64,000 nucleotides of DNA from contig NC_090131.1 in NCBI RefSeq assembly GCF_040581485.1, positions 25,432,532 through 25,496,531 on the forward strand. Reading direction: 5' to 3'. Position 1 is the first letter of the stretch. The number at the start of each line of letters is the position of its first letter. A program made the translations under genes and the position numbers. Below, piece by piece: positions 14,201 to 28,690 of the stretch. Below the pieces are notes generated by a model, which did not search any database, was not told where the DNA came from, and was given only the letters and a program-made list of their open reading frames with translations. Origin of the DNA: Linepithema humile (Eukaryota; Arthropoda; Insecta; Hymenoptera; Formicidae).

Positions 14201-17200
14201 CGGAAGCGAAGAAAGTACGAAATAGAATTAATGTAATCTTTCATAAATAAAATATTAAGTTACAGAAGTAGGAACTAAAAATTGGAACAAACGAAATAGC
14301 TGCAGTGGAAATTCTCTGCTCCTCATCTCTCTCTTTCTCTTTCTTTTTTTTTCGCATTTATTTTAACAGGCGAGATGCGCATCTTCTTAAGAAAGATCTT
14401 TTGGAAAGAAAGATTAATTAATTGCAGCGATACAGCATGCTGCCTATAATTTCCTCTACGCTTGAAAAGCTTGATATTTATTACGGCTATCGCTATCGGA
14501 TCTTGTACATCGCGATGAAGTGGCATTTCATTATGTAACACACTGCACTACTTTTAATGAGCGCGCCGATATTACGTTGCCCATCGTTAACTATTTACCG
14601 CAGCTTTCAGATATAACGACGCGACTGAACGTTACATCTACCGATCGCTGTATTTATTATCACAGCGATAATCAGTCCAGGCAATGGCGATATCAAATAA
14701 GCGCATGGCTACGATTCCACGGTTAAGCTGCAAGCGCTCTTTCAAAGAGAGATGTGCAATAAATCACGTATGATAACGTATTTCGTAATATTCAGACGAG
14801 GGCGGAAATAGTTGCACAATACACCGCGTAGGTATATTAATTCCTTGCGCGATTCCAGGAATAGTGTGGTGGTTCAAGTATTTAATGAGACCCGTTTAAC
14901 CGCCGCCGCGTACATTGTAAAGTTCAGACCGAAATACATATCTCGGCGATCTTATAGAGTCCATAATAAATCATTCAACACGCGCCTATTTTCAGCTCTG
15001 ATTTTACGTTCCCTTTGAGCGCGCTCGTTACCACCCTTTCTTTGTCTTCATCAAGATCTTTAAGTAGTAGAGCCATTAAAACGGCGAGTGAAATAAAGAA
15101 AATAAAAGATGTGATCGCGCGGCTTTTAGTATACCGACGCGAGCAAAAGATTACAACTTGCCATTAATAAAAATATCAAAACGCGGAAACATATATATCA
15201 CATCGTGATCGCTAAGTTGCTTGTCTCTCATTAAAGATTTCTCAAGTGCAACTTCTCCGATACTTAGTTATCGAATTGGGCGGAAGTCGTAAGGACGCGG
15301 AAGTGCCCCTCTTCCCTCTCCTCTCCGCGCAACTTACTGCGAATATATTCGCGTCAAGAAGAACGAATACGACTCGATCGATTTGCGAGGGAGTTTACTT
15401 GAGGTAAAATTTCTCTGAGTCACTGGTATTGATCTTCACTACTATAAACTCAGGTTACTGCGCCCCTTTGGGATAATGGGGAAAATGTGTACTCTCGAAA
15501 ACTTCGCCTCAACCTAATGTTTACGGCTGAAATGTTTAAAGTCATAAAAACGATTTCTGCGTTCGCTATATACAGCATCGGCTCATTTTTTAAAGATCGA
15601 ATTTAATCCCTAAATGCTACTGTAAAATAGATATCAATTAGCATTAACGTACAATTTCATCAAAAGCTTATACGATCAGCGCGTAAAATCAAACAGTAAT
15701 GAAACAATGAAACGTATAATAATATTCACATAGCAGTATTCATATATTTCATTTATCTCGAGAATAAAGATTACTTTTTCACATTGGAGGATTAATGGAC
15801 ATAACGAGTGATTTTTCTTCGTAATGTGCTACAAATCACAAAAATAAGCATTCTTTTTCACTCTTCGCGTAATAATTTTACCTAATTTCACATATGCATC
15901 ATTTTATTTCCGCATTTACAGCGCGTTTTCGCGGCGTAAGAAATTCCGCGCCGGCAATTCCGTAATCACGTAATTCCATTTTGCGGCGAAATGCCGCGCA
16001 GAAGTTTAAGAATGTTGGATTCACTATTCCATTACCCATAGCGTCGCAGCACAGAAACATTTGCGGAAATCGCCATTTCGAAACTACGAGAGATCGATCC
16101 TACGTCCACATTTCATAAGTTTTCGTATATATAACGGAAATATGATAAACATATATACCGCAACTTTTATTGAAAGACCCGAGGGCATGTAAAAATATTA
16201 CGCAGCGTTCGAGCTTATTGCTCTCCGCGTACACATACATGTATGTTACACGAAAATTAAGGTCAAAGAAATGACAAATGGTGCTGTCACATGTAAATAC
16301 GTTATGGAACCATTATACTTTTACATCTAAATTATTACAAAATATTTGACGTGATATCAAAAATTATTGTCAAAAATAAAAATGTCTCGATGCCGTAAAA
16401 GTGAAAATAAAATGTTATATTGTGATCGATATCACGATATTTCGTGCAAAAATGTCAATTTCTTACTTAAAATTTTGTTAAAGAGAGAAAGTTCTGTTAA
16501 AATTTATTTGACTACTCTTGTTTTTGTAAAATTTAATTAATAAAAAAGTATTGTGCGCTTTACGTAAAAAATCCGAAAGTTACAAAAATAATATCTAATT
16601 CAATTTTTATTGACGATAAAAACCACTTGGTTGTTGCGTTTCAGAGTGTGCATGAACAGCACGCCAGATCTACTGTATTGATTACTTCAATTTGCGTTGC
16701 ACTCAGTCAATGTAACAGATCAACAAGAAAAACTGCAGTTTCGAAATACGTATTTGACTTTCGAATTTAAATGAACACTTTATTCCGCTTATATTATTCC
16801 ATTTGTGATTTCATTAATCGCGCTTCCGTACACACATTTATGTAAATAATTCAGAAGCTATTAAAGCGATTACAAATTCGATAAACAATAAACGGGCATA
16901 AATAAATGTACGCTTCGTGTGTTAAATATTAGCTCGAGTCAGATGCGATTTCCTCGGATCGCACCATAATTCAACAAAGTCGTATAATTTGCATCCAGCA
17001 TCCCAATGCGCCCGTAATCCATCTCACAATCGGTGTTACGAGCGAGCGGAATCGAGCAGAGATTCGTGTGACGGGTATCTCGTGATCAAGGACTGTAACA
17101 CGTGCGATACGAGTCGAGCGGCTCCTTTCGCCACGTGTCACGATCTGAGGATACGTTCCGGACAATTCGCGGAAATGAATGAGAATTCGAAGCGGAGTCC

Positions 17201-18876
17201 TGTTGAAAGGACACGCTGGCATCTGGAATTTGCTCCACATTTGCACGCTGCACGCGATGCACAGCGATTCTCAATCCGGTATCTTCCGAAACACGACTTC
17301 TCTCACGACATTTAATTTGAACTTTAAAGCGCTTTCATATCATCAAAGAGTTTTACTTTTTGTAGAAAATAAATATCAAATTTAGCACAGTAATATAAAT
17401 AACGCATTCCAGTGTTAAAGTAAATAAACGCCGAGCCGCTAAATATAACTTCACAGAACGTATGCGTGTATAAATTGCGTTAAAATTGAGGGCTCTTACA
17501 ACAGCCAGTATTAAAAAAGATATTTTACGAGAAGCAACGGAAAATAGGATATTTTCTTGGTGGTTGAGTGCGGAGAGGCACTGATACAAGATGCATATAC
17601 CCACTTCGCGTGTGCCAGAGGTCCGATACGTATACCATATGCATCGGTACGTGATACGAAACTCGACCGTCGCGATCGATTGATATCGATAACGTACTTG
17701 AGTCCCGGGGTAAAAGGGCTTTCGAGTCTACGTGAGGACCGCCAAGATTCACCTCCACATCTCGAGAGCGATATATGTATAGTGGGTTTATAGAAGATAA
17801 TGGCTCTATATCATAACATCGCGATAGAGGCTTGACGGCGTGATATTTCTTTATTATGATCGCCTTACATGATCGCCATTGTTACGAACAGACAACTTCC
17901 ACGTGCATTATCGCATGTATAATGTTATTGAAAAACATGTAACATATACTTCGATAATTTATATTAGATATAATTAACGTAGAAAAATACATAATTAAAA
18001 TAAAACAGCTTGCATAAAAAATAATAACGTAAAAATTTTATGATATGCGTGCTCAACTTTCGAAATGCACAGTACACGGATAAATGCAGATAACAAATAG
18101 AAATATTTTTTAATAAAAGTATTTTTCAAATATGTTTTAATGGAAATATTTTGCAGATTGTACATCGCGCACTGGTTTAAGCGCGAATAACATTAGTTAG
18201 CGTAATGCAAATTTTGTGTTCTCTGTCCTCGTGCCATCATTAGCATCTTCCAAGCGAGTGTAATGATTACAGGCGTGAAGGCGTGTGGAGGAGTGGCAAT
18301 CTACAACGGTATTAATTAAACTTATACCACGTATATACGCATCATTGCAAGCGTTCCGCAATGCCGCCTCGCGCGCGAGATAATTACTATCTCGTAAGCG
18401 TGTCCTGTCGTGCTACATAAAAATAGGCGCTATTTGCATGATAATGAGACGTTGCTCGTATTTCTAGGTTACAGATCTCCACAAGGACATCTGTAGAAGA
18501 GAGTCTATGAAATGAAAGAGCAAACTATCGCATTACGTAATGAAGATATTTCTGGGATATATAAACTTCTAGTAGCGATAGAGTGATCACGTATTTCTCG
18601 TGATTTTTGCATTTTACATTAACACATTGACATGTATTTTCCCTTTGAAATTTTTTAGTTAATAAAATATTAAAACAAGATAATAAGAATTTTACTCCAA
18701 CGTTTGTCCTTTGATAATGTCAAGCAGTTTTATGTATATTATGCAGCAAAAGGATGGGTTCAATTATTATTAAATCAGCTATCTCGAAAACCACGTTCAA
18801 ATGCTGCATAAGGGACGCCTCAGCGTTAGCCATCGATAAGAATCGCTATCTGCTTTTCCATTTTCTCCGAGTGTAT

Positions 18877-18942
18877 CTTTTTCTTCTTTTTCTTTTTTCT
18901 TTCTCTTTTTCTCTCTCTCTCTTTCTCTCTCTCTCCCTCTTC
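18877..18942. repeat. CT-rich microsatellite
   Basis: A pyrimidine-only tract of mixed TTC and (CT)n units. It opens chance reading frames rich in S, L and F on the plus strand. Confidence 0.9.
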
Positions 18943-21390
18943 ACTCCCATCCTACACAGTGACGTACGATCGTCCGTTGAGAATAGATCAGTCTTTCCAC
19001 TGGCGTTTCTTTATAAAATATCTCCGAGCCGGACACTTCCTTCTTTCCCGAAATTCGATTGACAATGAGTGCATGGTGCGCTACCTTATAAATAATTTAT
19101 CCCGCATGATTCACATACTACATGCGTTTCGTTCCGGCGACGGCGCCCACGTGGACATTGCCAGTCGTTGGAACACGCTCGGCGATGTTCGTTCACAACT
19201 CGCTAGTTTAGGTACCATTGTTAAAGGCATATGGCCGCACAATGCAGCTGAGCGACGAGCGCAGAGAGACAGTAGCACGGAACGTTGAACGGAAATGTCG
19301 CCGCTGGATTGCGGTCTTATACGCGCCGCATTGTCATCGAATTACGGCTTTATCGTCATCGGGCCGGACGTGCGGCGGCTCTTTGAATATCCTGTGTAAT
19401 CGAGCAAATTATCCGAATTTCGACATTGCATCCGTATGCTGCGGACTATTCGGCGATTATGAGTGAGCATTTTACTTCCCATTTTCGCATTAATACCTTA
19501 TCGAACGATAATGGATAGATGGATGGAGAAGCAATTACGCGATAAACGTATAGCGCATAAAAATACTCCATTTTGAGAAATGAGATTGCTGCATGTAAGA
19601 GAACGCAAGCTTTACCTCTATGAATCCTTATATCGCACATAACATACGGATTACTGACAAAGAAATTAGAGCGTAAGAATAAAAAGTATTAAGATTTTCT
19701 TTTCCAATGTTCTATTTATCGAAATGCTAGTCTTCCATGGCTTCCTTTCTGCAAGATGGCAGGAAAATTTTAAAAACACTCGCGACTGAAAGAAGTGGTT
19801 GACCGCGTCGTTTGAACCTCGGTAATTTGAGAACCATGAGTTGTCGTACATGGATCATGCGATGTTGAGAAACCCTTCTACTTCCACCAGACACTACCAT
19901 CGATACCGGCGACAAAACGTCCAATAGTGATTCGCGCGGTCGATCACCATCGATGTATTAAGCAACTAATCCCACCTGATACATTGGTAATTCCATCATC
20001 CATCGAAAATTCACCCGATGCACAATTTATCCGTATATCCAGTTACGAGCTTAATACCACGTGTGGCCTGTAGTGGCAAAGTGAAATGAATGGGTCAATA
20101 GTACAGATAGCTCGTAGAACTGCAAACAATGCGTCCCTATTTCGAATTGAAGTACGGCGATTGCAAACTCCACATTGAAAGGTTCGCACGCTCTTGATTG
20201 AAGACTCGAAAATTTATGAACGTGATTCCACGTGAATTTACCACAATATCAGAATCAATATTTAGAAGCCCGGAAAGTTGCTGCGTTTTGTAAGCACTTA
20301 AATTAGCACAAATTTAAATACGAAAGTAATAAATTTTTTATTTCGCAGAATATAAAATAAATAAAATTTAGTTTAAAAATAAAGCTCTTATTTTTCATTT
20401 TTATTAGGAATCTTATAAATGTCTACTTGTTCAATTTACGAAGTATACATGTCGAACCTTCCAATAATCGCGATCGATATCGCGTGCTTCAGTTTTACAT
20501 GGAAGAACCTGCAAACGTGATCGCTATCTAATAGCGAATCCAAAGGTGTTCTTGAGACAGCACACGAGGCCTGGCGCAATTTTATTGGAACAATAAAACG
20601 CGCGCCGGCTGCGCGCGTATCCGCCCGACGATGGAAAGTCGATAAACCGTCGGCGGAGGCAACGAACCTGACGTGAGTCATCATCGTCTAGGCGCCTAAC
20701 GAAACAGACGAGGGACTTACGCCCACGAAATCGAGCATCTTCGTGTGCTGGTATACCACTTTTATTCAGCTGTGCTGCGTTAAGACACGCGTCGTCTTAA
20801 AAATGCGCGCGCGGCTGCCAAGATTCGAGATCAAGTATAGCTCGTCGTTGAGAGTGCATCGACTAGACAGCACGTTCCACTTCTCTTTGATCAATCGTTA
20901 ACGGTCAAATCTTCGCAATTAACAACGTAGCCGCGAGATAAAATTACGTCCCCGCATTCCCTTTTTTGTCCCGACAAAGTTTTATTTAACAGTCCTTTTT
21001 TATTCGCGATCACAAGCAATCAGTCATTATCCGGCAAAAGCCTTCTGTACACGCTTCGTCGTGTCACGAGCTTGCAATTTAATTAACTGTTTCCGAACGA
21101 AGCGTGGAAACGAGCGACGAGCGTATCTTCGAAATTTTATTTCCCGTCGCAATAAAACTCGATTCAACGACAAAAATAACTTACCACGAGCAAGGGGGAA
21201 AAAGGTATGCGAATCAAATGTTTCATTTTATTTCTTTTGGCTATTCTCCGTGATATTGCGCGTTGATTGACAGAACGATAAATCGAAAATATACTCGCCA
21301 GCGCGGCGCACCGCTCATCGATCCGCCGAGGTGCTTGATGAAGTTGCCGAATCTATTTGAGATGCCGTTCGACATAGAAAAATAAACATT

Positions 21391-21432
21391 GAGATTGAGA
21401 GAGAGAGAGAACGAGAGAGAAAAAGAGAGAGA
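21391..21432. repeat. GA microsatellite
   Basis: An imperfect (GA)n run interrupted by ACG and AAAA. It opens Ser/Leu-rich shadow frames on the minus strand. Confidence 0.9.
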
Positions 21433-24400
21433 CTAGAATAGAGGAAAAAGGAATAGCACTTAGCCCGCGAAGTAGCGAGCATAGTGAGTACCGAGTAATC
21501 AGCATTAAGTCGAGGAAAGGGGAAGCAGCAGAGGAGATTGCAATGTAGTGCTTCAAGCATCATGCAAATTTGTTTCTGCGATTACGTGATCCATATTTCC
21601 AGATGCTAAAGGAATTTTCTATGCTGTGCAGCAGAATATCTCTTATGCTTTCATGACGATCATCGTTCAAACGCGTGAATTAAAGATGTGACACTTTAGT
21701 CGACGTATCAAAGCTCGCGCGCGAGTCACGTATCGCAGCGAGCTTGACAGCGATTGCCTCGAAATCGCAGCACGGCAAATTTACAGCGGCGCGCATTTAT
21801 CGCAGTTATAAATAAGATACGCGGTACAGAGATGAGATCTTAAAAATTTAACGGGAATGAATTCTGACTAACTCGTATATTTTTTATTTTTCCTTTAAAT
21901 TCCGTTAAAGCGCGAACGAGCGCGGGAGATGGATTGAAGTTGTTTTGGGACGGACGAGCGACTCTCTCGGGACTTCTTTTCGTATTTCATGCAGTGTCAG
22001 GAGGCTGCCCGTGTTATTTCAGCCGACTGAGCGGATTGCCTCGGGCACGGAAAGCCAGGGAAATGAAGAAATTGACTTCGATGTGCACCTCAATCGAAGG
22101 CACGAAGGGCAAAGCCGGATGCGAACCAGCGTCAAGGCTTTACGCCGGTAAAGAGATAGCGATTTTAGAGCTGTGCAGATGCGCAGAAAGCCAAAAGCTA
22201 ATCGTTCGATTGGATATACTATCGCGCGTAAATGCACCTTTGAAGTAGCATTACGTGGAAAACACGTTGCTTCAAATCGCTAAAACGTGAGATCGACCGA
22301 AAGCGAATTTGAAGAAGATTGCACTATCCGTTTTGAGTTTCAAACGAATCCGTTTTAAATCAACTAAATTTAGACACTGAAATATATAAACAATTCAAAT
22401 AACATTATATATTCTCGATACCTATCAGAATATTTAAATGAAGTGTGAATTATAAATAAAGTAAATAATTTGCGATCGTCACAAAGATAGATTTGAAAAT
22501 TGTAGTAAAAGTAAACCAAATATTTGATTTATATTTGTAGATATTTGTAGACACATATTTACAGATTTATTTTATATGTATATGTGAAATATATCATTTG
22601 ACACGCAAAAGTTTTATCACATGAACTATCATCACTTTTAGGGATGTTCGCCGATTCTCGAAACGAGCGACCAATATTGTTGCGACGAGTCGAGAAAATG
22701 ATCAATCTCGCACAGAGTCACGGTGGTATTGCGAAATTGCGGCGCTAAAAGGAGACAACGAGTAGATAACGAGACGCCGCCCAGAGCATGGCGAACTTTG
22801 CTTCGCTGCAACAAACGAATGGTTCAGCGAGTCTAACGCGCCGCGAACAACGGTGCACTGCCCGTTATGCTGCCCGGCGATAATTCCGTCGTACCGCCGC
22901 GGGACACGCGAATTTACGTGGCAGAGGGAAAATGTAACAAATGCACGGGAGTTGTTGCGCGAGCCCTGTAAATAATAACCCGGCGACAGGATGTCGCGGA
23001 GAAGGCAAGGGCCGGGGCTGACAAGCGGGGTTATAAGTAGAAATCGCGATTGCGAATCAGACGCTGGTTAGGACGTTTACCAAGATTGAGGCCTGAACGA
23101 TGTTGAGAATAATAGGCGCCTGTCGTGAGAGAGGATAGAAAGTTTCTCCTTGCGCAACCCGACGAGATTGTATCGACGAGAGGGATATCGAAGGCAAATG
23201 AAATCATCGCGGCTCCAAGTCGGAACGGAAAGAATTGCAAGGGAATCCAACGTGAAAAATCGCCTTATAATTTGTACTGAAAATAATACATGACTAAACC
23301 AATTAAAATAGCACAAGTTACAAGTTGTAAATTTCTTAATGAACAAATAGATTGTATATGTTTGTAATATTTCACGTCTTTCGCTTTCATTTGAAAATAT
23401 TTTGTGAAAGTTTCTTTCCTTGAATACGTGTTTAACGGGGTTTTGCCAAAAATATTGCCTCGGGTTTCAGAAGGTCAAGATATCTTTTAATTGAACTTTT
23501 TTCTGCCCTTTTGAAGCTACACAAAAGGATGCAAGGTAAACGCTGCCGAAAGCAAAATCGTGTCGTGCACTCGCCCAGTGTTTGTGTACGTTCAAGCGTG
23601 ACCGCGGAGATAAGCCGGCGTCTGCGACGGTGCATCGACCTGTGCCAAATCGACGTGCCGATAAGAGAACCGAAAACCGCTCGTTAGCGATTAGCGGTCT
23701 GGCGATTTATCATCACGGATCTCGTTTTTATCGTGAAGCTATTACATCGATACGCATCGCATCAACGCCGCCACCGTCGCCGCCGCCGCCGCATCGCAAT
23801 GATGCGCCGCTCTGGCCGATCACTTACCGCCTCGTACGCAATTATGCATATGCAATTCAGCAGCGCTGTACGGGAACTGTTCCACGGATAAGGGTTATCG
23901 TTGCTGCGACGTGACAAGACCCCTCATAAATAGTCTGTGAAGAAATGCTACTCGAGTGTCGCACGTTTTTCAAACCTTATCACTTCTGTAACGTTGTGCA
24001 TTTTAAGATTACTTACCGGCACAACACGTTTAAGATTATATCAGATTATATAAGCACGTAGAGAATTAAAAAATAAACTGTTTGAAACAACAGCATTTAG
24101 TGTAAAAGAAACCTGTACATGCAAACGTCGACTGGAGAAATTCTAGTTAATTTTACTTGTAATTTTGTATTAAAAAATGTCGAAAGTATTTTTGATAAGT
24201 GACTTCACATCAGTGCGATTGGTTTATTTTTCGAGAATTACGATAAATCACACGAGCGGATATATTATATGTTGCTATGTCGAGGTAACAATTTCCACGC
24301 TTCTTCAAAGTTATCGCGATATATCAGTTCAGCGATACATCATAGCAAACGTGTCTGCTATACGCGCGTGGATAAGAATTATTGCCTGTGCTACAATGTT

Positions 24401-24615
24401 TTAAGAACGATAAAAGAAGCGTTAAGTTGCAATAGCGGAGCGACTAAAAAGAATCTGCTTTTGTAAGTTACAGCTGCATGGAATTACAACCTATTTAATC
24501 GCAATTCAGGTCACGCTAAACTTATTCGATAACAGACTATTCAATCGGGACTTAAGTTTATTTGTGACAAAAACTAACAACTAATTAACAAGTTGTCAAC
24601 ACGGTAACGTAGATT

Positions 24616-24633
24616 AAAAAAAAAAAAAAAAAA
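24616..24633. repeat. Poly-A run
   Basis: Eighteen consecutive A residues following GATT. It could be the tail of an old retroposed sequence, but no recognisable retroposon lies upstream. Confidence 0.9.
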
Positions 24634-27161
24634 GAAGAGGGCCCTCAAATTTTTCTGGCCGCGCACGAATGAGCAACAAGCAACTCGTGCCGTGCTTGTA
24701 AAAGCTTTACGATCTTGTCAAGAAAGAAAAATGGATTTACACCCGCTTCGCGTCGACCAACCAACGTCAGAGTTTCAGAGAAATGAGCCAGTTTGCACAG
24801 CTGCTTAGCTGCGCCCCCAAATCATCTTTTCTGATGACGAGAATGACCCAAATAAGTATTGCAAGCTATTTATATATATAAAAAAATATAAGTACAAATT
24901 TAAAATTAAAACTGGCTTTAAAATTGAATTTTAATGCACACTGCACAATTTTTGTTAAAAATTGAAGAAATATTATTACTAATAGATATTATTTTAATAT
25001 AAAAGTTATTTTCTTCAAAGTCAGTTGAGCACATCTGTAACGATAAAAAGTAAAGCAAAAAAGATTTTGTGAATAGTGCGAACACAGGTAAACCAAATTT
25101 TCAAAGGACCGGACGTCCAAGAGAGAACAAGACGGTCGAAATTCCAGGTTTATCGTGGACCGCAGAAGAATGACCTGCAGTCGCCCGACTTGGAGCGGAT
25201 CCAACGGCAAGTGAGTAACGATAATTTCTATGTGGGTTAACAACCAGTGCTTTAGAAAGGAGGAAGAAGAAAAAGTCGCGTTCATTCGACCGCAGCGGCG
25301 AATCGGATTTCGCGACGTTTGTTTCGCATGCTCGGGGTTAATGGTGATCCTCTCGATCTATCTTTAAGCGGCGACGAATAAATGAACGGCCACGAAAATC
25401 ACATTCGCAGAGAAAAAATGCACGGAAGAATCGGTTTCTGGGCACGTAAGTGACGTAGGTATAATCAAGAATTGTGTGCGATAATACGATAGATAGTCGT
25501 AAATAGTTTCAAATGATACACAAGTCGGAAATATCACCGTAAAATATCATCTATGTCAAATATAAACATATAAGCAGCAGAAGAGATTAATATAACGGGA
25601 TATAACAAAAATCTTGAAATTTATTTCAAGTAAAAACGAGATACGACACGTACACACATTATATGCAAGAATATATATAAAATAAATATATTAAAAGAAA
25701 ATATGTAATAAAGTTGACTTCGTTTCTGTGACATATTCCGCTGCGCTTAACTCTACTCTGTTTACTTAGCCTGACATAAAGTCACAAAACATTTGCAGGC
25801 TGAGCCGTTTAGAATGTTTCATGGTCCGCTGTATTATACGTGCGCGCAACTAATATGAAAAGCTTGTAATACGCATGAACTTTTGTTGCTTTGCGCAGCT
25901 TTCACGTTGTACTGCATTATGCAGCGCGATGGTTTACAAAAGGATGAGACTGCGCGTACCGCTGCGAAAGATTGCTGTAAATGTCTGTGCGCGGCTTTAA
26001 CGCTGCATTAAAGAGCGACTTAAAAGCCTTCTCGGCGAAATAACGATCGGCGATTTTTTAGCGAGGACGACGGGGCGATTCGGGGACGAGGGAATTTATC
26101 GAAAAACTTGCAACAATCCCAGCGAATTCGCGAAAGTTCTTCCCGAAAGTACGCGAAGGAGAGGAGAAGAACGAGACAGATCCATTTGACTACGGACAAC
26201 GGATTCGGGGTTATTCGTTTCTCCACGCTCGGATTTAACGGCGGAGTCCCTCGAATCCATTTTTAGGTGACGAACCCTACTAGTAACTGTGGCGGAGTTA
26301 CTCCACGAAAATAAAAGTTCGAAACCGAGAGAATGGAACGACGACGAACTCTCCGGAGTGCGCGACGGTCGGACTGGGCTTATTGAAAAACTTTGCGTAA
26401 ATCTGAAGTGAAACTTGGAGGAAAGCCGGATGAGAGGCGTTGCGCGAATACGAAACTTTGTTACCCGAGTATATAATTAGCGTTTCCAACAATTTCGTGA
26501 CACTCAGCGTAGACCGCGATTGCTGATACCCGAATTAGCACAATACGTATTTCATGTTGTACTTCGAATGGATGTCGCATTGTATTAAAGTTCAAAAACG
26601 TGTAAATTAAGTAAAGTACCGAAATTAATTCATGTGATCAAAATGTCTCGCGATACGCAAGGCTTTAAATTTAATCTCCAATGCAAATGAGACTAAATCT
26701 TCCTTTCACATACGTGATTACGCGTAATCTGAATTTAGAGTATAATCACTATGGCAGGATTCAGCGCGTTTGTTAATGCTTTACCAGCGCGAGGAAGAAA
26801 ACGACTAAGTATACATTGAAGTAACATGGAGCCCGTCAGACGCGCCGCGGAAGCACTTAAAGGTTAATAATGAAATTGTGGAAGTGCATTCGCCATACAT
26901 CGACCCCGCGACACGCTCGATGCTCCACTTACTATTCTTATAAGTGCAATTCACCGCACTGGTTTCCGATGCGCGAGCAAACTAGTGCTGGCCATTTATC
27001 GTAGGAAGCATTGAGCATACGGGCATAGATAAGAACTGGAAACGGGCACGCACGCTCAATACTACGAACTCATTCGCAAAAGCTGAAAAGCATTAATATT
27101 AACGCGTACGCTTATTGTGTGTCGAAATTACGATATTTACAGTCTTGCGTCACATTTTGTC

Positions 27162-27172
27162 TTCTCTCGTCA
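27162..27172. repeat. Left target-site duplication of Foldback-like element
   Basis: TTCTCTCGTCA lies directly before the left terminus of the element and recurs exactly at 29021-29031 directly after its right terminus. Eleven identical bases at both borders mark an insertion event. Confidence 0.9.
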
Positions 27173-27202
27173 TGTTCGTGAACCTAGCATATCATTTTCC
27201 AG

Positions 27203-27490
27203 CAGATCAAAAATAAAAGAGAGTTCTTGTCGCATGCAGTCGAGTTCTATAGTTCCTTATAGTTTTTAGTAATAGTTCTGGTGATTTTATCCAAAAAAAC
27301 ACCAATCGAAAAAATGATCTGCTAACTTCCCGTAGCAGATCATTTTCTAGCAGATCAAAAATAAAAGAGAGTTCTTGTTGCATGCAATCGAGTTCTATAG
27401 TTCCTGATAGTTTTTAATGATAGTTCTGGTGATTTTATAAAAAAAAACACCGATCGAAAAAAATGATCTGCTACGGAAAGTTAGCAGATA
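27203..27490. repeat. Left terminal module, two tandem copies
   Basis: Two copies of a module of about 150 bp, the second starting near 27,350. Each begins AGCAGATCAAAAATAAAAGA and contains three AGTTCT motifs. Each ends in a small palindrome: in copy 1, TGATCTGCTA (27315-27324) pairs with TAGCAGATCA (27333-27342) around an 8-base loop. The same two modules recur inverted at the right end. Confidence 0.9.
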
Positions 27491-27746
27491 AAAAATAGAG
27501 GACACTGAACATATATGTGATATGCTGGCCGTATATTGATAGTTCTGTTAATAATTAAAGAGTTTTCGTGTAGTTCTGGGCAAGTACATTGCTTTTCCAA
27601 AGAGTTCTGACGACTAAAATAATTAGAAAATTTTTTAAACAATTAATTTACCCGAAAAACGCGCATTTTTGAGCATATGTGTGATATGCTGGCCGCATAT
27701 TGATAGTTCTGCTAAAAATTAGACAGTTCTCTTCTAGTTCTGTTTT

Positions 27747-28690
27747 CTAATTATTTTAGTCGTCAGAACTCTTTGGAAAAGCAATGTACTTGCCCAGAAC
27801 TACACGAAAACTCTTTAATTATTAACAGAACTATTAATATACGGCCAGCATATCACACATATACTCAAAAATGCGTGTTTTTCGGGTAAAATAATTGTTT
27901 AAAAAATTTTCTAATTATTTTAGTCGTCAGAACTCTTTGGAAAAGCAATGTACTCGCCCAGAACTAGAAGAGAACTGTCTAATTTTTAGCAGAACTATCA
28001 ATATGCGGCCAGCATATCACACATATGCTCAAAAATGCGCGTTTTTCGGGTAAATTAATTGTTTAAAAAATTTTCTAATTATTTTAGTCGTCAGAACTCT
28101 TTGGAAAAGCAATGTACTTGCCCAGAACTACACGAAAACTCTTTAATTATTAACAGAACTATCAATATACGGCCAGCATATCACACATATACTCAAAAAT
28201 GCGTGTTTTTCGGGTAAAATAATTGTTTAAAAAATTTTCTAATTATTTTAGTCGTCAGAACTCTTTGGAAAAGCAATGTACTCGCCCAGAACTAGAAGAG
28301 AACTGTCTAATTTTTAGCAGAACTATCAATATGCGGCCAGCATATCACACATATGCTCAAAAATGCGCGTTTTTCGGGTAAATTAATTGTTTAAAAAATT
28401 TTCTAATTATTTTAGTCGTCAGAACTCTTTGGAAAAGCAATGTACTTGCCCAGAACTACACGAAAACTCTTTAATTATTAACAGAACTATCAATATACGG
28501 CCAGCATATTACACATATACTCAAAAATGCGTGTTTTTCGGGTAAAATAATTATTTAAAAAATTTTCTAATTATTTTAGTCGTCAGAACTCTTTGGAAAA
28601 GCAATGTACTGGCTCAGAACTACACGAAAACTCTTTAATTATCAACAGAACTATCAATATACGGCCAGCATATCATATATATGTTCAGTG
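27747..28690. repeat. 164-bp tandem array, A/B monomers
   Basis: The block beginning CTAATTATTTTAGTCGTCAG recurs at 27747, 27911, 28075, 28239, 28403 and 28567, exactly 164 bp apart each time. Two types alternate. Type A has CAGAACTACACGAAAACTC and a GCGTGTTTTT end; type B has CAGAACTAGAAGAGAACTG and a GCGCGTTTTT end. The order is A-B-A-B-A-A, the last running into the right terminal module. The left arm carries an inverted A followed by a truncated inverted B. Confidence 0.95.

Larger units (their letters stand above)
11293..27161. other. Long non-coding stretch with simple repeats
   Basis: I find no exon with both recognisable protein sequence and splice sites across almost 16 kb. Contents seen: a CpG-rich block near 13,700-13,950, a pyrimidine microsatellite at 18,877-18,942, a GA microsatellite at 21,391-21,432, a GCC-rich trinucleotide run at about 23,771-23,794, and an 18-base A run at 24,616. 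Conserved regulatory elements of a large intron could be here but cannot be told from one sequence. Confidence 0.5.

Noticed and set aside
24640..24860. Possible small RNA gene around TCTGATGACGA
   Set aside because: The sequence resembles a C box with flanks, but I found no matching D box and closing stem at suitable distances.
27747..28690. CRISPR-like array
   Set aside because: Repeats are contiguous 164-bp monomers without unique spacers, inside a eukaryotic transposon.
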